A DNA stretch of 55,839 nucleotides, taken from JBHICC01 sp046759385 (lineage in GTDB: Bacteria > Pseudomonadota > Gammaproteobacteria > Acidiferrobacterales > SPGG2). The stretch covers positions 1 through 55,839 of the forward strand of contig JBHICC010000015.1 in assembly GCA_046759385.1 (NCBI GenBank). Direction: 5' to 3'. Of the stretch, positions 8,788 through 17,236 are shown one piece after another; positions within the stretch are counted from its first letter, which is position 1, and each line of letters begins with the position of its first letter. Below the pieces are notes generated by a model that was not told where the DNA came from, did no database searches, and saw only the letters and a program-made list of their open reading frames with translations. Both the position numbers and the translations under genes were made by a program.

Positions 8788-9642
8788 ATGAGTATGAAGT
8801 CGGCACACTTGAAAAAGTGGGGCCTGCAGGGTGGGCATTTCGGCATCATATTGGCGTTTGTCGGATTTGCTGCGTTCCCCTTCTACTGGATGCTAATCAC
8901 CACCTTCAAGGAGACGCGCGACCTCCTCAACCCCGAGAACAACCCTTTCTTGTTCAATGAACCCGCGACTCTCGACAATCTTCGAGTCCTTTTCACCGAA
9001 ACGTTATACGTCCAATGGCTCGTTAATACGCTGGTGGTTGGGGTCGCGGTAGTCATAATAACCCTGCTGCTGGCGGTGCCCGCGGGCTATGCTCTTGCGC
9101 GGTTGCCCGGACGTTGGGCGCAACACCTCGCGATCGGGATATTTCTCACCTACCTTGTGCCGCCGACCATCTTGTTCATTCCGTTCTCGCGTGTGATCGC
9201 TGACCTCGGCCTGCAAGACTCCTTGTGGTCCTTGGTTGTGGTGTACCCCAGCTTTACTGTGCCGTTCTGTACCTGGCTGTTAATGGCATTCTTCAAGGCC
9301 GTTCCGCGCGACATTGAGGATGCGGCGATGGTCGACGGACTCAGCCGGTTCGGCGCGTTCGTAAAGGTGGTTATGCCGGTCTCTACCGCCGGTATCCTGA
9401 CGGTGGTGATCTTCACCTTTGCCCTGGTGGCACAAGAGTTCGTTTACGCTCTGACCTTCATCACATCGTCGAAAGAGTACACAGTAAGCGTTGGGGTTCC
9501 GACTTTTCTCGTGCGCGGCGATGTTTACTTCTGGGGCTCGCTGATGGCAGCCTGCCTTATTGCCAGCGTGCCGATAGCAATTGTCTATAATTTTTTTGTT
9601 GATCGCTTCATTTCTGGTTTTACTGTTGGTGCCGTCAAATGA
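8788..9642 (+). CDS. Carbohydrate ABC transporter permease, MalG/UgpE type
   Basis: Second permease of the sugar-type importer, 284 residues and six predicted helices. The EAA loop begins VPRDIEDAAMVDGLSRFGAFVKVVMP and the C-terminal helix ends near FISGFTVGAVK, as in MalG relatives. It starts one base after the stop of the MalF-type gene, so the pair is coupled. It closes the operon that starts at the 5180 promoter. No obvious terminator follows; the 220 bases to the next gene hold nothing I can name. Confidence 0.94.
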   Translation: MSMKSAHLKKWGLQGGHFGIILAFVGFAAFPFYWMLITTFKETRDLLNPENNPFLFNEPATLDNLRVLFTETLYVQWLVNTLVVGVAVVIITLLLAVPAGYALARLPGRWAQHLAIGIFLTYLVPPTILFIPFSRVIADLGLQDSLWSLVVVYPSFTVPFCTWLLMAFFKAVPRDIEDAAMVDGLSRFGAFVKVVMPVSTAGILTVVIFTFALVAQEFVYALTFITSSKEYTVSVGVPTFLVRGDVYFWGSLMAACLIASVPIAIVYNFFVDRFISGFTVGAVK

Positions 9643-9863
9643 CCTCCCCTCCCACATCGCAAGATTGATTCTGTTGACGCCTGTTTCGCATAATGGCGCA
9701 GGACAACTCGCGCAGAAGTAGACATGCACTGCGGTCAGCAAGGGAGACATCTTGATACGTTATCGGCGTACGCCTAACCGAGGCTGGTGCACGACTACGC
9801 CTTGGACGGCGACCGCCCTTGAGTCAATGTAAACCCACTAGGCTGCCTTGAGGAGAAGCAATT

Positions 9864-10394
9864 ATGTCGGTCTTAAAACCGCGAACTCGGACCCCCGAAC
9901 TCGAAGTTGAGACGCTTGACAGCGGAACATGGCGTCTATCCGAGCAGAAACCCGACAACTTCACGATGATCGTCGCCTATCGTGGGCTGCATTGCCCGAT
10001 CTGTCGGCCGTACGTGTCAGAACTTGATCGCGATGCCGAGGAGTTCAAGAACCGTGGTATAGAAGTCATTGCATTGAGCACCGATACGCGCGAGCGGGCT
10101 GAACAAACGAAGGATGATTGGAAACTTAAGCATTTGCGAATTGGCTATGGGCTCAGCATCGACAAGGCACGGGAGTGGGGACTCTACATCTCCACCAGCC
10201 GTGGCAAGACATCAGCGGGCGTGGTCGAGCCGGATCGTTTTAACGAGCCAGGATTGTTTCTGGTGAAGCCAGACCAGACGCTGTATGCCGCTTCCATTGC
10301 GACCATGCCGTTTGCGCGACCACACTTCAAAGAAATACTGGCTGCGATCGATTTCATTGTCGACAAAGACTATCCGGCGCGCGGCGAAGCCTAG
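9864..10394 (+). CDS. Peroxiredoxin-like (AhpC/TSA-family) protein
   Basis: Cytoplasmic thioredoxin-fold protein of 176 residues. The active-site region reads RGLHCPICRPY, so the presumed peroxidatic Cys44 is followed by a second cysteine, Cys47, in a CPIC arrangement; classical peroxiredoxins have a single Cys after PxxxT. A strand-helix segment with VIALSTDTRERAEQTK follows. This fits the peroxiredoxin-like family of alkyl-hydroperoxide-type reductases. The start is supported by AGGAG 8 bases before ATG. It appears to be a single-gene unit between the sugar importer and the hydroxyacid dehydrogenase. Confidence 0.88.
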   Translation: MSVLKPRTRTPELEVETLDSGTWRLSEQKPDNFTMIVAYRGLHCPICRPYVSELDRDAEEFKNRGIEVIALSTDTRERAEQTKDDWKLKHLRIGYGLSIDKAREWGLYISTSRGKTSAGVVEPDRFNEPGLFLVKPDQTLYAASIATMPFARPHFKEILAAIDFIVDKDYPARGEA

Positions 10395-10461
10395 CTTGGG
10401 GTGCTTGTCACCTGTTGGTTGGCGGTTCAGAATCGCCGATTGCTGCCTATCAGGCTAAGAA

Positions 10462-11427
10462 ATGGGAAACAAACCGGCTGTTTTGGTTACGCGAAAATTG
10501 TCCCAGGCGGTCCAGACTCGTCTGCGCAGCGATTACACACCGCGTTTCAACGACGACGACCGTGTGTACACGACTGACGACCTGCTCGAGCGGGCCGATG
10601 GCGCCGACGCGTTACTTGTCTGTCATACCGAGCATTTGTCGGCGGATGTGATTGGGCGTTTACCCGGGAGTGTGCGCGCCATCGCAAGCTTCTCGGTCGG
10701 GGTTGATCACGTCGACCTTGCTGCTGCCAAGGCGCACGGGATCGTTGTTACGAATACACCGAACGTGCTCACAGACGCGACCGCGGAGTTGACGATGCTA
10801 CTGATGCTCGGCGCGGCCCGGCGTGCCAGCGAGGGCGAACGGCTCGTGCGCACTGGCCAATGGGATGCCTGGAGCCCGAGCTTCATGGTAGGAGTCCAGG
10901 TCACTGGGAAGCGTCTTGGTATCGTCGGTATGGGCGGCGTTGGGCAGGTCACCGCGAAGCGCGCCCGGGGTTTTGATATGACCATTCACTACCACAATCG
11001 GCATCGCTTGCCCGCTGAACGCGAGGCCAGCGCCATTTTCCACGAAACCTTGGACGACCTACTTCCCAATTGCGAGTTCCTGGCATTGCACTGCCCAGCC
11101 ACGCCCGACACGACGAGGCTGCTCGACGCGCGGCGTATTGCGCTGCTCCCCGACGGCGCAATCATCGTGAACGCGGCACGCGGCAGCGTCGTTGACGAAC
11201 CAGCGCTGATCGAGGCGTTGAAGTCAGGCAAACTCGCTGCCGCTGGTCTGGACGTCTACAACAACGAGCCCCGTATCAACCCCGTTTTCCGCGACCTTAC
11301 GAATACGTTCTTGCTACCACATGTGGGCAGCGCGACGCGCGAGACCCGGGATGCTATGGGATTCAGGGCGTTGGACAATTTAGACGCATTCTTTGCGGGT
11401 ACGGAACCACGCGACCGGCTTGTGTGA
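10462..11427 (+). CDS. D-2-hydroxyacid dehydrogenase (glyoxylate/hydroxypyruvate reductase-like)
   Basis: NAD(P)H-dependent reductase of 2-oxoacids, 321 residues. The Rossmann signature GIVGMGGVGQ, the catalytic Arg in NAARGSVVDEPALIEAL and the catalytic His in FLLPHVGSATRETR are visible, with a family-typical Glu between them. The split lid/NAD domain architecture is complete. It resembles GRHPR/GhrB-type enzymes, which reduce glyoxylate to glycolate and hydroxypyruvate to D-glycerate. That would fit the aminotransferase and isomerase genes elsewhere in the window. It lies 67 bases after the peroxiredoxin-like gene. Confidence 0.92.
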   Translation: MGNKPAVLVTRKLSQAVQTRLRSDYTPRFNDDDRVYTTDDLLERADGADALLVCHTEHLSADVIGRLPGSVRAIASFSVGVDHVDLAAAKAHGIVVTNTPNVLTDATAELTMLLMLGAARRASEGERLVRTGQWDAWSPSFMVGVQVTGKRLGIVGMGGVGQVTAKRARGFDMTIHYHNRHRLPAEREASAIFHETLDDLLPNCEFLALHCPATPDTTRLLDARRIALLPDGAIIVNAARGSVVDEPALIEALKSGKLAAAGLDVYNNEPRINPVFRDLTNTFLLPHVGSATRETRDAMGFRALDNLDAFFAGTEPRDRLV

Positions 11428-11808
11428 TTTTGTGCTGCGGTGCAACGCGAATCGTGCACAAAGATGTAAGAACCGAAATCCAGCCGCGGTCCTATCTTGT
11501 TGTATTGCGGCATTTGTCCGGTTAACCTATGCGCTGCAGGCGGCCCATGGAGGCCTCAAGAAGCAGAACAAGGTCCCTGTAGATCGCCACAACAAGGAGG
11601 AAGCAAATCACGATTCGGGTCAGGCTGAATTCTCTGCTTGCGTGTGCGGGCCCATGTGCCCTCACGCGTGGCGCGAGAAGGCGACCGTCCGAAAGTATAG
11701 CGCGGCATAAGTAACACGCAGTCACTGCCCGCTAGTGCTTTATCACACCTAAACCTAATTTAGTTTTGCTTTTACTACTGGTGTATCCGAGAGAGGAGGG
11801 TGAAACCT
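11428..11808 (+). other. Gene-free stretch upstream of the TRAP operon
   Basis: About 380 bases with no supportable gene. It must carry the promoter of the TRAP operon. AT-rich sequence around 11745-11780 is the best candidate, but no clear paired -35/-10 boxes could be assigned. A strong ribosome site (GAGAGGAGGG) ends the stretch. Confidence 0.4.
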
Positions 11809-12954
11809 ATGAAGAAGCCTAAGACCAATACCAAGAAGCTGAGCCGGCGTAAGTTTCTTAAGGCCGGTGCCGCTACGGCGGCGGGCGCAGCCGGCGCGGC
11901 TACGCTAGGCTTTCCCATGGTGTCCAGAGCGCAGACGGTGACCTTGAAAATGCAAGGTGCCTGGGGCGCGAAGGACGTGTTCAACGATATGGCCGTGCAG
12001 TATGTCGACAGAGTCAACGAGATGTCGGGCGGCCGGTTGAAGATCAGATATCTGCCTTCCGGCGCGGTGGTGAAGGCATTCCGCGTGCAAGACGCTGTCC
12101 ACAAAGGCGTGCTCGATGCCGGGCACGGCGTGACCGTGTATTGGTACGGCAAGAGCAAGGTAGCTTCGCTATTTGGCACCGGACCCGTGTTCGGTCAGGA
12201 TGCCCACCTCGGACTGGCGTGGATTTACAACGGCGGCGGCCTGCAACTCTATAACGAGCTGATCGACAAGCTGGGAATCAACACCGTCGGCTTCTTCGCC
12301 ATGCCGATGCCGACCCAGCCGCTCGGTTGGTTCAGGAAGCCGATCAGAACTGCCCAGGACATGGTAGGCCTCAAGTACCGCACCGTGGGCCTGGCGGCTG
12401 ACCTCATGCAGGAGATGGGCCTGAAGGTGACGCAGCTTCCGGGTGGCGAGATCGTCCCGGCATTGGAACGCGGCGTGATCGAGGCGTTCGAGTTCAACAA
12501 TCCGACATCGGATAAGAGCTTTGGCGCCCAAGACGTCAGCAAAACCTACATGATGGGCAGCTACCACCAGGCAGCCGAGTTCTTCGAGATCATCTTTAAT
12601 AAGACCAAGTACAACGCCCTGCCGGCGGAGCACAAGGCGATTCTGCGGTACGCGGCGGAGGCGGCGAACTCGGCCAACTTTTTCCTGGCGATGGACCGCT
12701 ACTCGAGAGATCTACAGTGGCTGATCAAGAAGGCAGGCGTCAAGGTCTACCGCACGCCGCAGTCGATCATGAATAAGCAGCTCGAGGCCTGGGACGTGAT
12801 GATTGAGAGAATGGAGAACGAGGATCCGTTCTTCAAGAAGGTCTTGGCGTCGCAGAAGAATTTTGCGCACCGGTCGGCCTTCTATATTCTTCTTAATCAA
12901 TGCGACTACAAGCTTGCCTACGACCACTACTGGCCAGGCGAGCTCGGCTTCTAA
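11809..12954 (+). CDS. TRAP transporter solute-binding protein, 2-oxoacid (TakP-like) type
   Basis: Periplasmic binding protein of a TRAP importer, 381 residues. It carries a twin-arginine signal (SRRKFLK, then an Ala-rich segment ending SRAQT), so Tat export is likely. The mature sequence has the family pattern MQGAWGAKDVFND, a GLKYRTVGLAADL segment with the carboxylate-binding Arg, and FEFNNPTSDKSFG. These match the monocarboxylate/alpha-keto-acid subgroup, not the C4-dicarboxylate DctP. The start is set by GAGGAGGG 8 bases before ATG 11809, preferred over an overlapping GTG at 11800. It leads the TRAP operon. Confidence 0.92.
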   Translation: MKKPKTNTKKLSRRKFLKAGAATAAGAAGAATLGFPMVSRAQTVTLKMQGAWGAKDVFNDMAVQYVDRVNEMSGGRLKIRYLPSGAVVKAFRVQDAVHKGVLDAGHGVTVYWYGKSKVASLFGTGPVFGQDAHLGLAWIYNGGGLQLYNELIDKLGINTVGFFAMPMPTQPLGWFRKPIRTAQDMVGLKYRTVGLAADLMQEMGLKVTQLPGGEIVPALERGVIEAFEFNNPTSDKSFGAQDVSKTYMMGSYHQAAEFFEIIFNKTKYNALPAEHKAILRYAAEAANSANFFLAMDRYSRDLQWLIKKAGVKVYRTPQSIMNKQLEAWDVMIERMENEDPFFKKVLASQKNFAHRSAFYILLNQCDYKLAYDHYWPGELGF

Positions 12955-12999
12955 CGGAGCGATCCGCAGCTCACGAAAGTCGTCGTCTGACTCACGTTC

Positions 13000-13024
13000 G
13001 GGGCGGCGCGTCAAGCGCCGCCCC
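13000..13024 (+). terminator. GC-rich hairpin between binding protein and membrane genes of the TRAP operon
   Basis: GGGGCGGCGC (13000-13009), the loop GTCAA and GCGCCGCCCC (13015-13024) form a perfect 10-bp stem. No T tract follows, so it is more likely an mRNA-stabilising or partially terminating stem than a full terminator. Its place after the binding-protein gene mirrors the hairpin at 6668-6745. Confidence 0.5.
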
Positions 13025-13065
13025 GCTCGTATTGGTGAGTGCCCGAAACTTCTTGGGACGTGGCA

Positions 13066-13716
13066 ATGGACCGATTTCTATTCGTCATTGACAGCCTGAG
13101 TACATGGGTAGGAAAGGCGTTCGCCTGGTGCATCATGGTGCTCACCTTTGCCTATACCTACGAGGTATTCGTCCGCTATGTACTGAATGATCCGACCGCA
13201 TGGGCGTTCGACATGAGCTACACGATGTACGGGGCGCTGTTCATGATGGCGGGGGCCTATGCCCTTTCGCGCGACGCGCACGTACGTGGGGACGTGATCT
13301 ATCGACTGTGGTCGCCGCGCATTCAGGCGGTGATCGAGCTCACCTTGATCGTTTTCTTTCTGTTCCCTGGGATGGCAGCGCTGATCTATGCCGGCATCGA
13401 TTACGCTTCCGACTCCTGGAGTTTCCGCCCTTATGGGCCGGAGGGACCGCGCGGCGAGGTCAGCATCAACAGCCCCGCAGGCGTGCCAGTCTCTCCGCTG
13501 AAGACGCTTCTACCAATCGCGGCGTTCTTTGTGTTGATACAGGGAATCGGGGAAGCAGCCCGCGCCGTGTTCGCCATCAAGCATGGTAGATGGCCGCCGC
13601 GCATCAGTGATGTGGAAGAGACCGAAGTCGCCGCGCTGCAGGAGCGTGAGCACGAAATTGAGCACGCGTTGCATCTGGATGAGTCAGAAGACACGGCCGA
13701 AGGAAAGCAGAAATGA
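13066..13716 (+). CDS. TRAP transporter small membrane subunit (DctQ type)
   Basis: Four-helix inner-membrane subunit, about 216 residues, which pairs with the large subunit. Hydrophobic segments near residues 16-36, 50-70, 90-110 and 145-165 fit the DctQ topology. The charged C-terminal tail after ISDVEETEVAALQ is longer than in short DctQ proteins and is typical of the subgroup found with large 600-residue DctM proteins. ATG 13066 (MDRFLFVIDSLSTW) is the likely start; an in-frame GTG at 13039 is possible. It overlaps the start of the large subunit by 4 bases. Confidence 0.9.
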   Translation: MDRFLFVIDSLSTWVGKAFAWCIMVLTFAYTYEVFVRYVLNDPTAWAFDMSYTMYGALFMMAGAYALSRDAHVRGDVIYRLWSPRIQAVIELTLIVFFLFPGMAALIYAGIDYASDSWSFRPYGPEGPRGEVSINSPAGVPVSPLKTLLPIAAFFVLIQGIGEAARAVFAIKHGRWPPRISDVEETEVAALQEREHEIEHALHLDESEDTAEGKQK

Positions 13717-15548
13717 CTGATCCCCAAGTCGCCTTGCTGATGCTGGGAGTGCTTCTGTTTGCCATCCTTCTGGGCTTCCCCATTGCCTTCACCCTAGTTG
13801 CGATGGGCGTCGGCTTTGGCTTCTACGCCTACTACAACGCCGACATACCCTGGTACGAAAATAACATCTTCGATCTGCTGGTGAATCAGACGTATTCGGT
13901 GATGACCAACGATGTGCTGGTCGCGGTGCCGCTGTTTCTATTCATGGGCTACATCGTAGAGCGCGCCAATATCGTCGATCGGCTGTTTTTCAGTCTCAAT
14001 ATCGCGGCGCGGGCCGTGCCTGCATCCATGGCCGTGGCGGCGCTGGCAACCTGTGCGTTGTTCGCCACCGCTGTCGGCATCATCGGTGCCGTGGTGACGT
14101 TGATGGGATTGCTGGCCTTCCCGGCGCTGCTGAAAGCCGGCTACGACACCAAGTTCTCCGCCGGCGTCATCTGCGCCGGCGGCTGCCTCGGGATCTTGAT
14201 CCCGCCGAGCATCATGCTAATCGTCTATGCTGCGACGGCGGCCATCTCCGTGGTGCAGGCGTACGCCGCCGCCATGGGGCCAGGGCTAATGCTGGCGGGG
14301 CTCTACATGATCTACGTCGTCGGCAGAGCCTTGCTCAATCCCAGACTGGCGCCGAAGCCGCCCAGGGAGGAGATGCCGTGGACGCAGTTGCTCTGGATGA
14401 TACTGACCTCCTTCCTTCCGCTCGCCTTCTTAATCATGGCTGTGTTGGGCGCTATCTTGTTTGGGCTTGCCTCGCCGACGGAGGCAGCCGCGCTAGGTTC
14501 TTTCGGTGGCTTGGTGCTAGCCGCAGCTTATCGCTTCGCCACGATTTTTGATGGCAAAGTTACCCCCGATTGGGTTGCAAACTACCATCACTCGGAAAGG
14601 AATTGGTTCGGTACGATCGGTGTTGGCGCTGGCGTCGTGTTCGTGCTTTACCTCGGTTATTTTGCGCTCCGTCTCATGGGTGACCCAACGTTCAGCTTGC
14701 CGGTCAAAGCGCTCCCCGGGGGGCCGGTGGTCAGCGTCGTCATCGGCCTCGCTGCTGCAGTAGGCCTTCGATTTTCAGGTGGCAGCATTCCGGCATTAGC
14801 GAGGCTTCAGCCAAAGACCGCCGCGATGCGTGCGTTGATGCACTCGGCAGGACTGGGCGCCGTCGGTGGCTTGGCGCTCGGCGCGCTTTATCTGATCGTC
14901 GCTTCTCTCCTCAGTGCCGGTGGGGGTCTCGGGGAAGGGGGCATAGTCACCTATGCGCTCGACGTCGGGTTCTACGTCGGCATGTTGGCGGCCATAGGTT
15001 TGCGTGGTTTAGACTTTGGGACTCTTAAAGAATCGGTCTACTTGACCGTGCGCACCTCGGCCATGGTGTGCTGGCTGTTTGTCGGTTCGTGGACCTTCTC
15101 CTCGGTGTTTTCCTACCTCGGCGGCCACGCCGTCATCGAGGAGTTCGTGCTTAGTCTGGACCTGTCGCTCGGTGGTATGATGGAGCCGTGGGTAACCTTC
15201 CTCATCATATCGCAGATCATCATCTTCCTGCTGGGCTGGCCATTGGAGTGGAGCGAGATCATCATTATCTTCGTGCCTATCTTCCTGCCGCTGCTGGAAC
15301 CGTTTGGCATCCACCCGCTGTTTTTCGGCATCCTCGTGGCGCTCAATCTGCAAACCTCGTTCATGACGCCGCCGATGGCGATGGCTGCGTATTACCTCAA
15401 GGGGGTGGCACCGCCGCACATCCAGCTTATGGAGATCTTCAAGGGGTGCTTCCCGTTCCTGATGGTGGTGCTGATCGCGATGATACTCCTGTACAACTAC
15501 CCGGGTATCGCGATGTGGCTGCCTGAGCAAATGTACACAATCAGGTAG
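13713..15548 (+). CDS. TRAP transporter large membrane subunit (DctM type, extended)
   Basis: Ion-coupled transport channel, 611 residues, well above the roughly 430 of a standard DctM. The extra length is an insertion of about 170 residues in the middle (from about residue 270), which itself holds hydrophobic segments. The conserved halves read GGCLGILIPPSIMLIVYA and, near the C-terminus, LNLQTSFMTPPMAMAAYYLKG. Such extended forms are usual for 2-oxoacid/mannitol-type TRAP systems. The ATGA overlap with the small subunit shows translational coupling. Transport is normally driven by a sodium gradient in this family. Confidence 0.94.
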   Translation: MTDPQVALLMLGVLLFAILLGFPIAFTLVAMGVGFGFYAYYNADIPWYENNIFDLLVNQTYSVMTNDVLVAVPLFLFMGYIVERANIVDRLFFSLNIAARAVPASMAVAALATCALFATAVGIIGAVVTLMGLLAFPALLKAGYDTKFSAGVICAGGCLGILIPPSIMLIVYAATAAISVVQAYAAAMGPGLMLAGLYMIYVVGRALLNPRLAPKPPREEMPWTQLLWMILTSFLPLAFLIMAVLGAILFGLASPTEAAALGSFGGLVLAAAYRFATIFDGKVTPDWVANYHHSERNWFGTIGVGAGVVFVLYLGYFALRLMGDPTFSLPVKALPGGPVVSVVIGLAAAVGLRFSGGSIPALARLQPKTAAMRALMHSAGLGAVGGLALGALYLIVASLLSAGGGLGEGGIVTYALDVGFYVGMLAAIGLRGLDFGTLKESVYLTVRTSAMVCWLFVGSWTFSSVFSYLGGHAVIEEFVLSLDLSLGGMMEPWVTFLIISQIIIFLLGWPLEWSEIIIIFVPIFLPLLEPFGIHPLFFGILVALNLQTSFMTPPMAMAAYYLKGVAPPHIQLMEIFKGCFPFLMVVLIAMILLYNYPGIAMWLPEQMYTIR

Positions 15549-15647
15549 TGACGAGCAGCGCTTCAACGTCAGGTATTTGCAGCACCGTGCGGGCGCGATA
15601 TCGCCCGTGTAAACCACTTCTACGCCAATAACAACGAACGCATATCC

Positions 15648-16973
15648 ATGGACCTGATTCACATGAGCGCCGTCGAGGCGGCTCGGGCGATTCGTGCAGG
15701 CGAGATCAAGTCCGAGGAACTGGTGCAGGCCTGCCTCGATCACATCGCCGAGATTGAGGATACGATTAGCGCGTGGGCGTTCCTGGACCCAGACCACGCC
15801 CTAAAGCAAGCGCGCGACGCGGACATCAGACAAGGGGAAGGCAAGGCGCTAGGGCCGCTGCACGGTATTCCGGTTGGCGTCAAGGACATCTTCGATACCG
15901 ATGACATGCCGACGGAGGACGGCACGGTATTGCACGCCGGGCGCCAGCCAGCCATGGATGCAACCGTGGTGTCATTACTGCGTGAGGCCGGCGCGATCAT
16001 CATGGGCAAGACCGTAACCACGGAGCTGGCGGTCTACGCGCCCGGCAAGACTGGAAACCCGCATGATCCGAGCCGCACACCCGGGGGTTCGTCCAGCGGG
16101 TCCGCCGCTGCCGTGGCGGCGAGTATGGTGCCGCTCGCCGTCGGTACCCAAACCAATGGATCGGTCATACGACCGGCGTCGTATTGCGGTGTGTACGGTT
16201 ACAAGCCTAGCCACGGCCTCATTTCCCGGCATCTGGTGCTGCAGCAGTCACGGCCTTTAGACCAGGTCGGCGTGTTTGCGCGCACCATTGAGGATGCCGC
16301 GCTGATTGCAGAGCAGCTTATGGCGTTCGACGAACACGATCCCGATACACGACCGCGGACACGGCCAGCGCTCGTTGAAACCGTACCGCAAGAGCCTCCG
16401 GTCACACCGCAGCTGGCCTTTGCAAAGACGCCCATGTGGGATCATGCCGACAACGATACACAGGAAGCGTTTGCGGAGTTAGTCGAGCATCTTGGCGAAG
16501 ACATCGAGGAGACCGTGCTCCCAGATGTGTTCAACGACGCAATATCGTGGCATCGTACGATTATGGAAGCGGATTTGGCACGGAGCTTCAAGCGTGAATA
16601 TGAAGACGGTAAAGAGAAGTTGAGCGCGATTCTTCGCGAAATGATCGAGCGCGGACAGCGCTGCCTGGCTGTGGACTACAATGACGCCGTGGGTCAGATA
16701 CCCGTCTTGAACAGCATGCTCGGCCACATCTTCCAGAAGTACGACGCCATCCTCACGCCCGCGACCACCGGCGAGGCACCGGTCGGTCTGGAGTCGACGG
16801 GCAACCCAATTTTTTGCACGATATGGACCTTGTGCGGGATGCCCGCGATCACGCTCCCGCTCTTACGGGGCTCAAGCGGGATGCCCATAGGAGTGCAACT
16901 GGTGGCAGAGAGAGCGGACGACGCCCGCCTTTTGCGAACGGCGCGTTGGCTCACAGAGGTTATCGAGAAGTGA
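15648..16973 (+). CDS. Amidase (amidase-signature family)
   Basis: Cytoplasmic amide hydrolase of 441 residues. The Ser-cisSer-Lys triad is recognisable: Lys79 in GVKDIFDT, the cis-Ser in PGGSSSGSAAAV (148-150) and the nucleophile Ser172 in GTQTNGSVIRP. The segment GVYGYKPSHGLIS after it is standard. It resembles GatA, but no gatB/gatC is near and the length is short, so it is probably a catabolic amidase. Its place 99 bases after the TRAP genes suggests that the imported ligand, or a product made from it, contains or yields an amide. Substrate unknown. Confidence 0.92.
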   Translation: MDLIHMSAVEAARAIRAGEIKSEELVQACLDHIAEIEDTISAWAFLDPDHALKQARDADIRQGEGKALGPLHGIPVGVKDIFDTDDMPTEDGTVLHAGRQPAMDATVVSLLREAGAIIMGKTVTTELAVYAPGKTGNPHDPSRTPGGSSSGSAAAVAASMVPLAVGTQTNGSVIRPASYCGVYGYKPSHGLISRHLVLQQSRPLDQVGVFARTIEDAALIAEQLMAFDEHDPDTRPRTRPALVETVPQEPPVTPQLAFAKTPMWDHADNDTQEAFAELVEHLGEDIEETVLPDVFNDAISWHRTIMEADLARSFKREYEDGKEKLSAILREMIERGQRCLAVDYNDAVGQIPVLNSMLGHIFQKYDAILTPATTGEAPVGLESTGNPIFCTIWTLCGMPAITLPLLRGSSGMPIGVQLVAERADDARLLRTARWLTEVIEK

Positions 16974-16991
16974 CGGAGGCATCGAGGTTTT

Positions 16992-17168
16992 ATGACTAAC
17001 TTGATCACGGGGTTGATCGCCGCATTACTGGTTGTCGTTTTCTTGGGCTATTACGCCGTAATGATAGGCTCCATTCCGCTTTGGATCATAATCATTGTGA
17101 TTGTCGCCGTCGTACTTATTGAACTTGTACAGGCTCTAAGACAAGGCGGGAACCGGACGCGCGATTGA
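16992..17168 (+). CDS. 58-residue membrane protein of unknown function
   Basis: A short reading frame that starts 18 bases after the amidase stop, beginning MTNLITGLIAALLVVVF and ending in a basic tail RQGGNRTRD. Two hydrophobic helices (about residues 5-26 and 28-48), joined by the short turn GSIP, make a hairpin membrane protein. Codon use and the close spacing favour a real gene at the end of the TRAP-amidase operon. I do not recognise the family. It could be an accessory subunit for the TRAP transporter, but that is only inference. Confidence 0.6.
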   Translation: MTNLITGLIAALLVVVFLGYYAVMIGSIPLWIIIIVIVAVVLIELVQALRQGGNRTRD

Positions 17169-17177
17169 TGATGCGCC

Positions 17178-17194
17178 CGACACGCGGCGTGTCG
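17178..17194. terminator. Small hairpin between converging genes
   Basis: CGACACG (17178-17184) and CGTGTCG (17188-17194) form a perfect 7-bp stem with loop CGG between the plus-strand small membrane protein and the minus-strand reductase. It lacks a T tract on either side, so intrinsic termination is uncertain. Confidence 0.35.
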
Positions 17195-17236
17195 TTCCCC
17201 GGGGGCCGGCCGAGCTTGCGCCGCCGCCGCGTCTCG

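Noticed and set aside
9673..9692. Promoter TTGACG with CATAAT
   Set aside because: The boxes are only nine bases apart, too close for sigma70.
15009..15797. Long minus-strand frame over the TRAP large-subunit gene
   Set aside because: It is a shadow of the DctM and amidase genes, rich in His/Arg/Gln typical of antisense frames.
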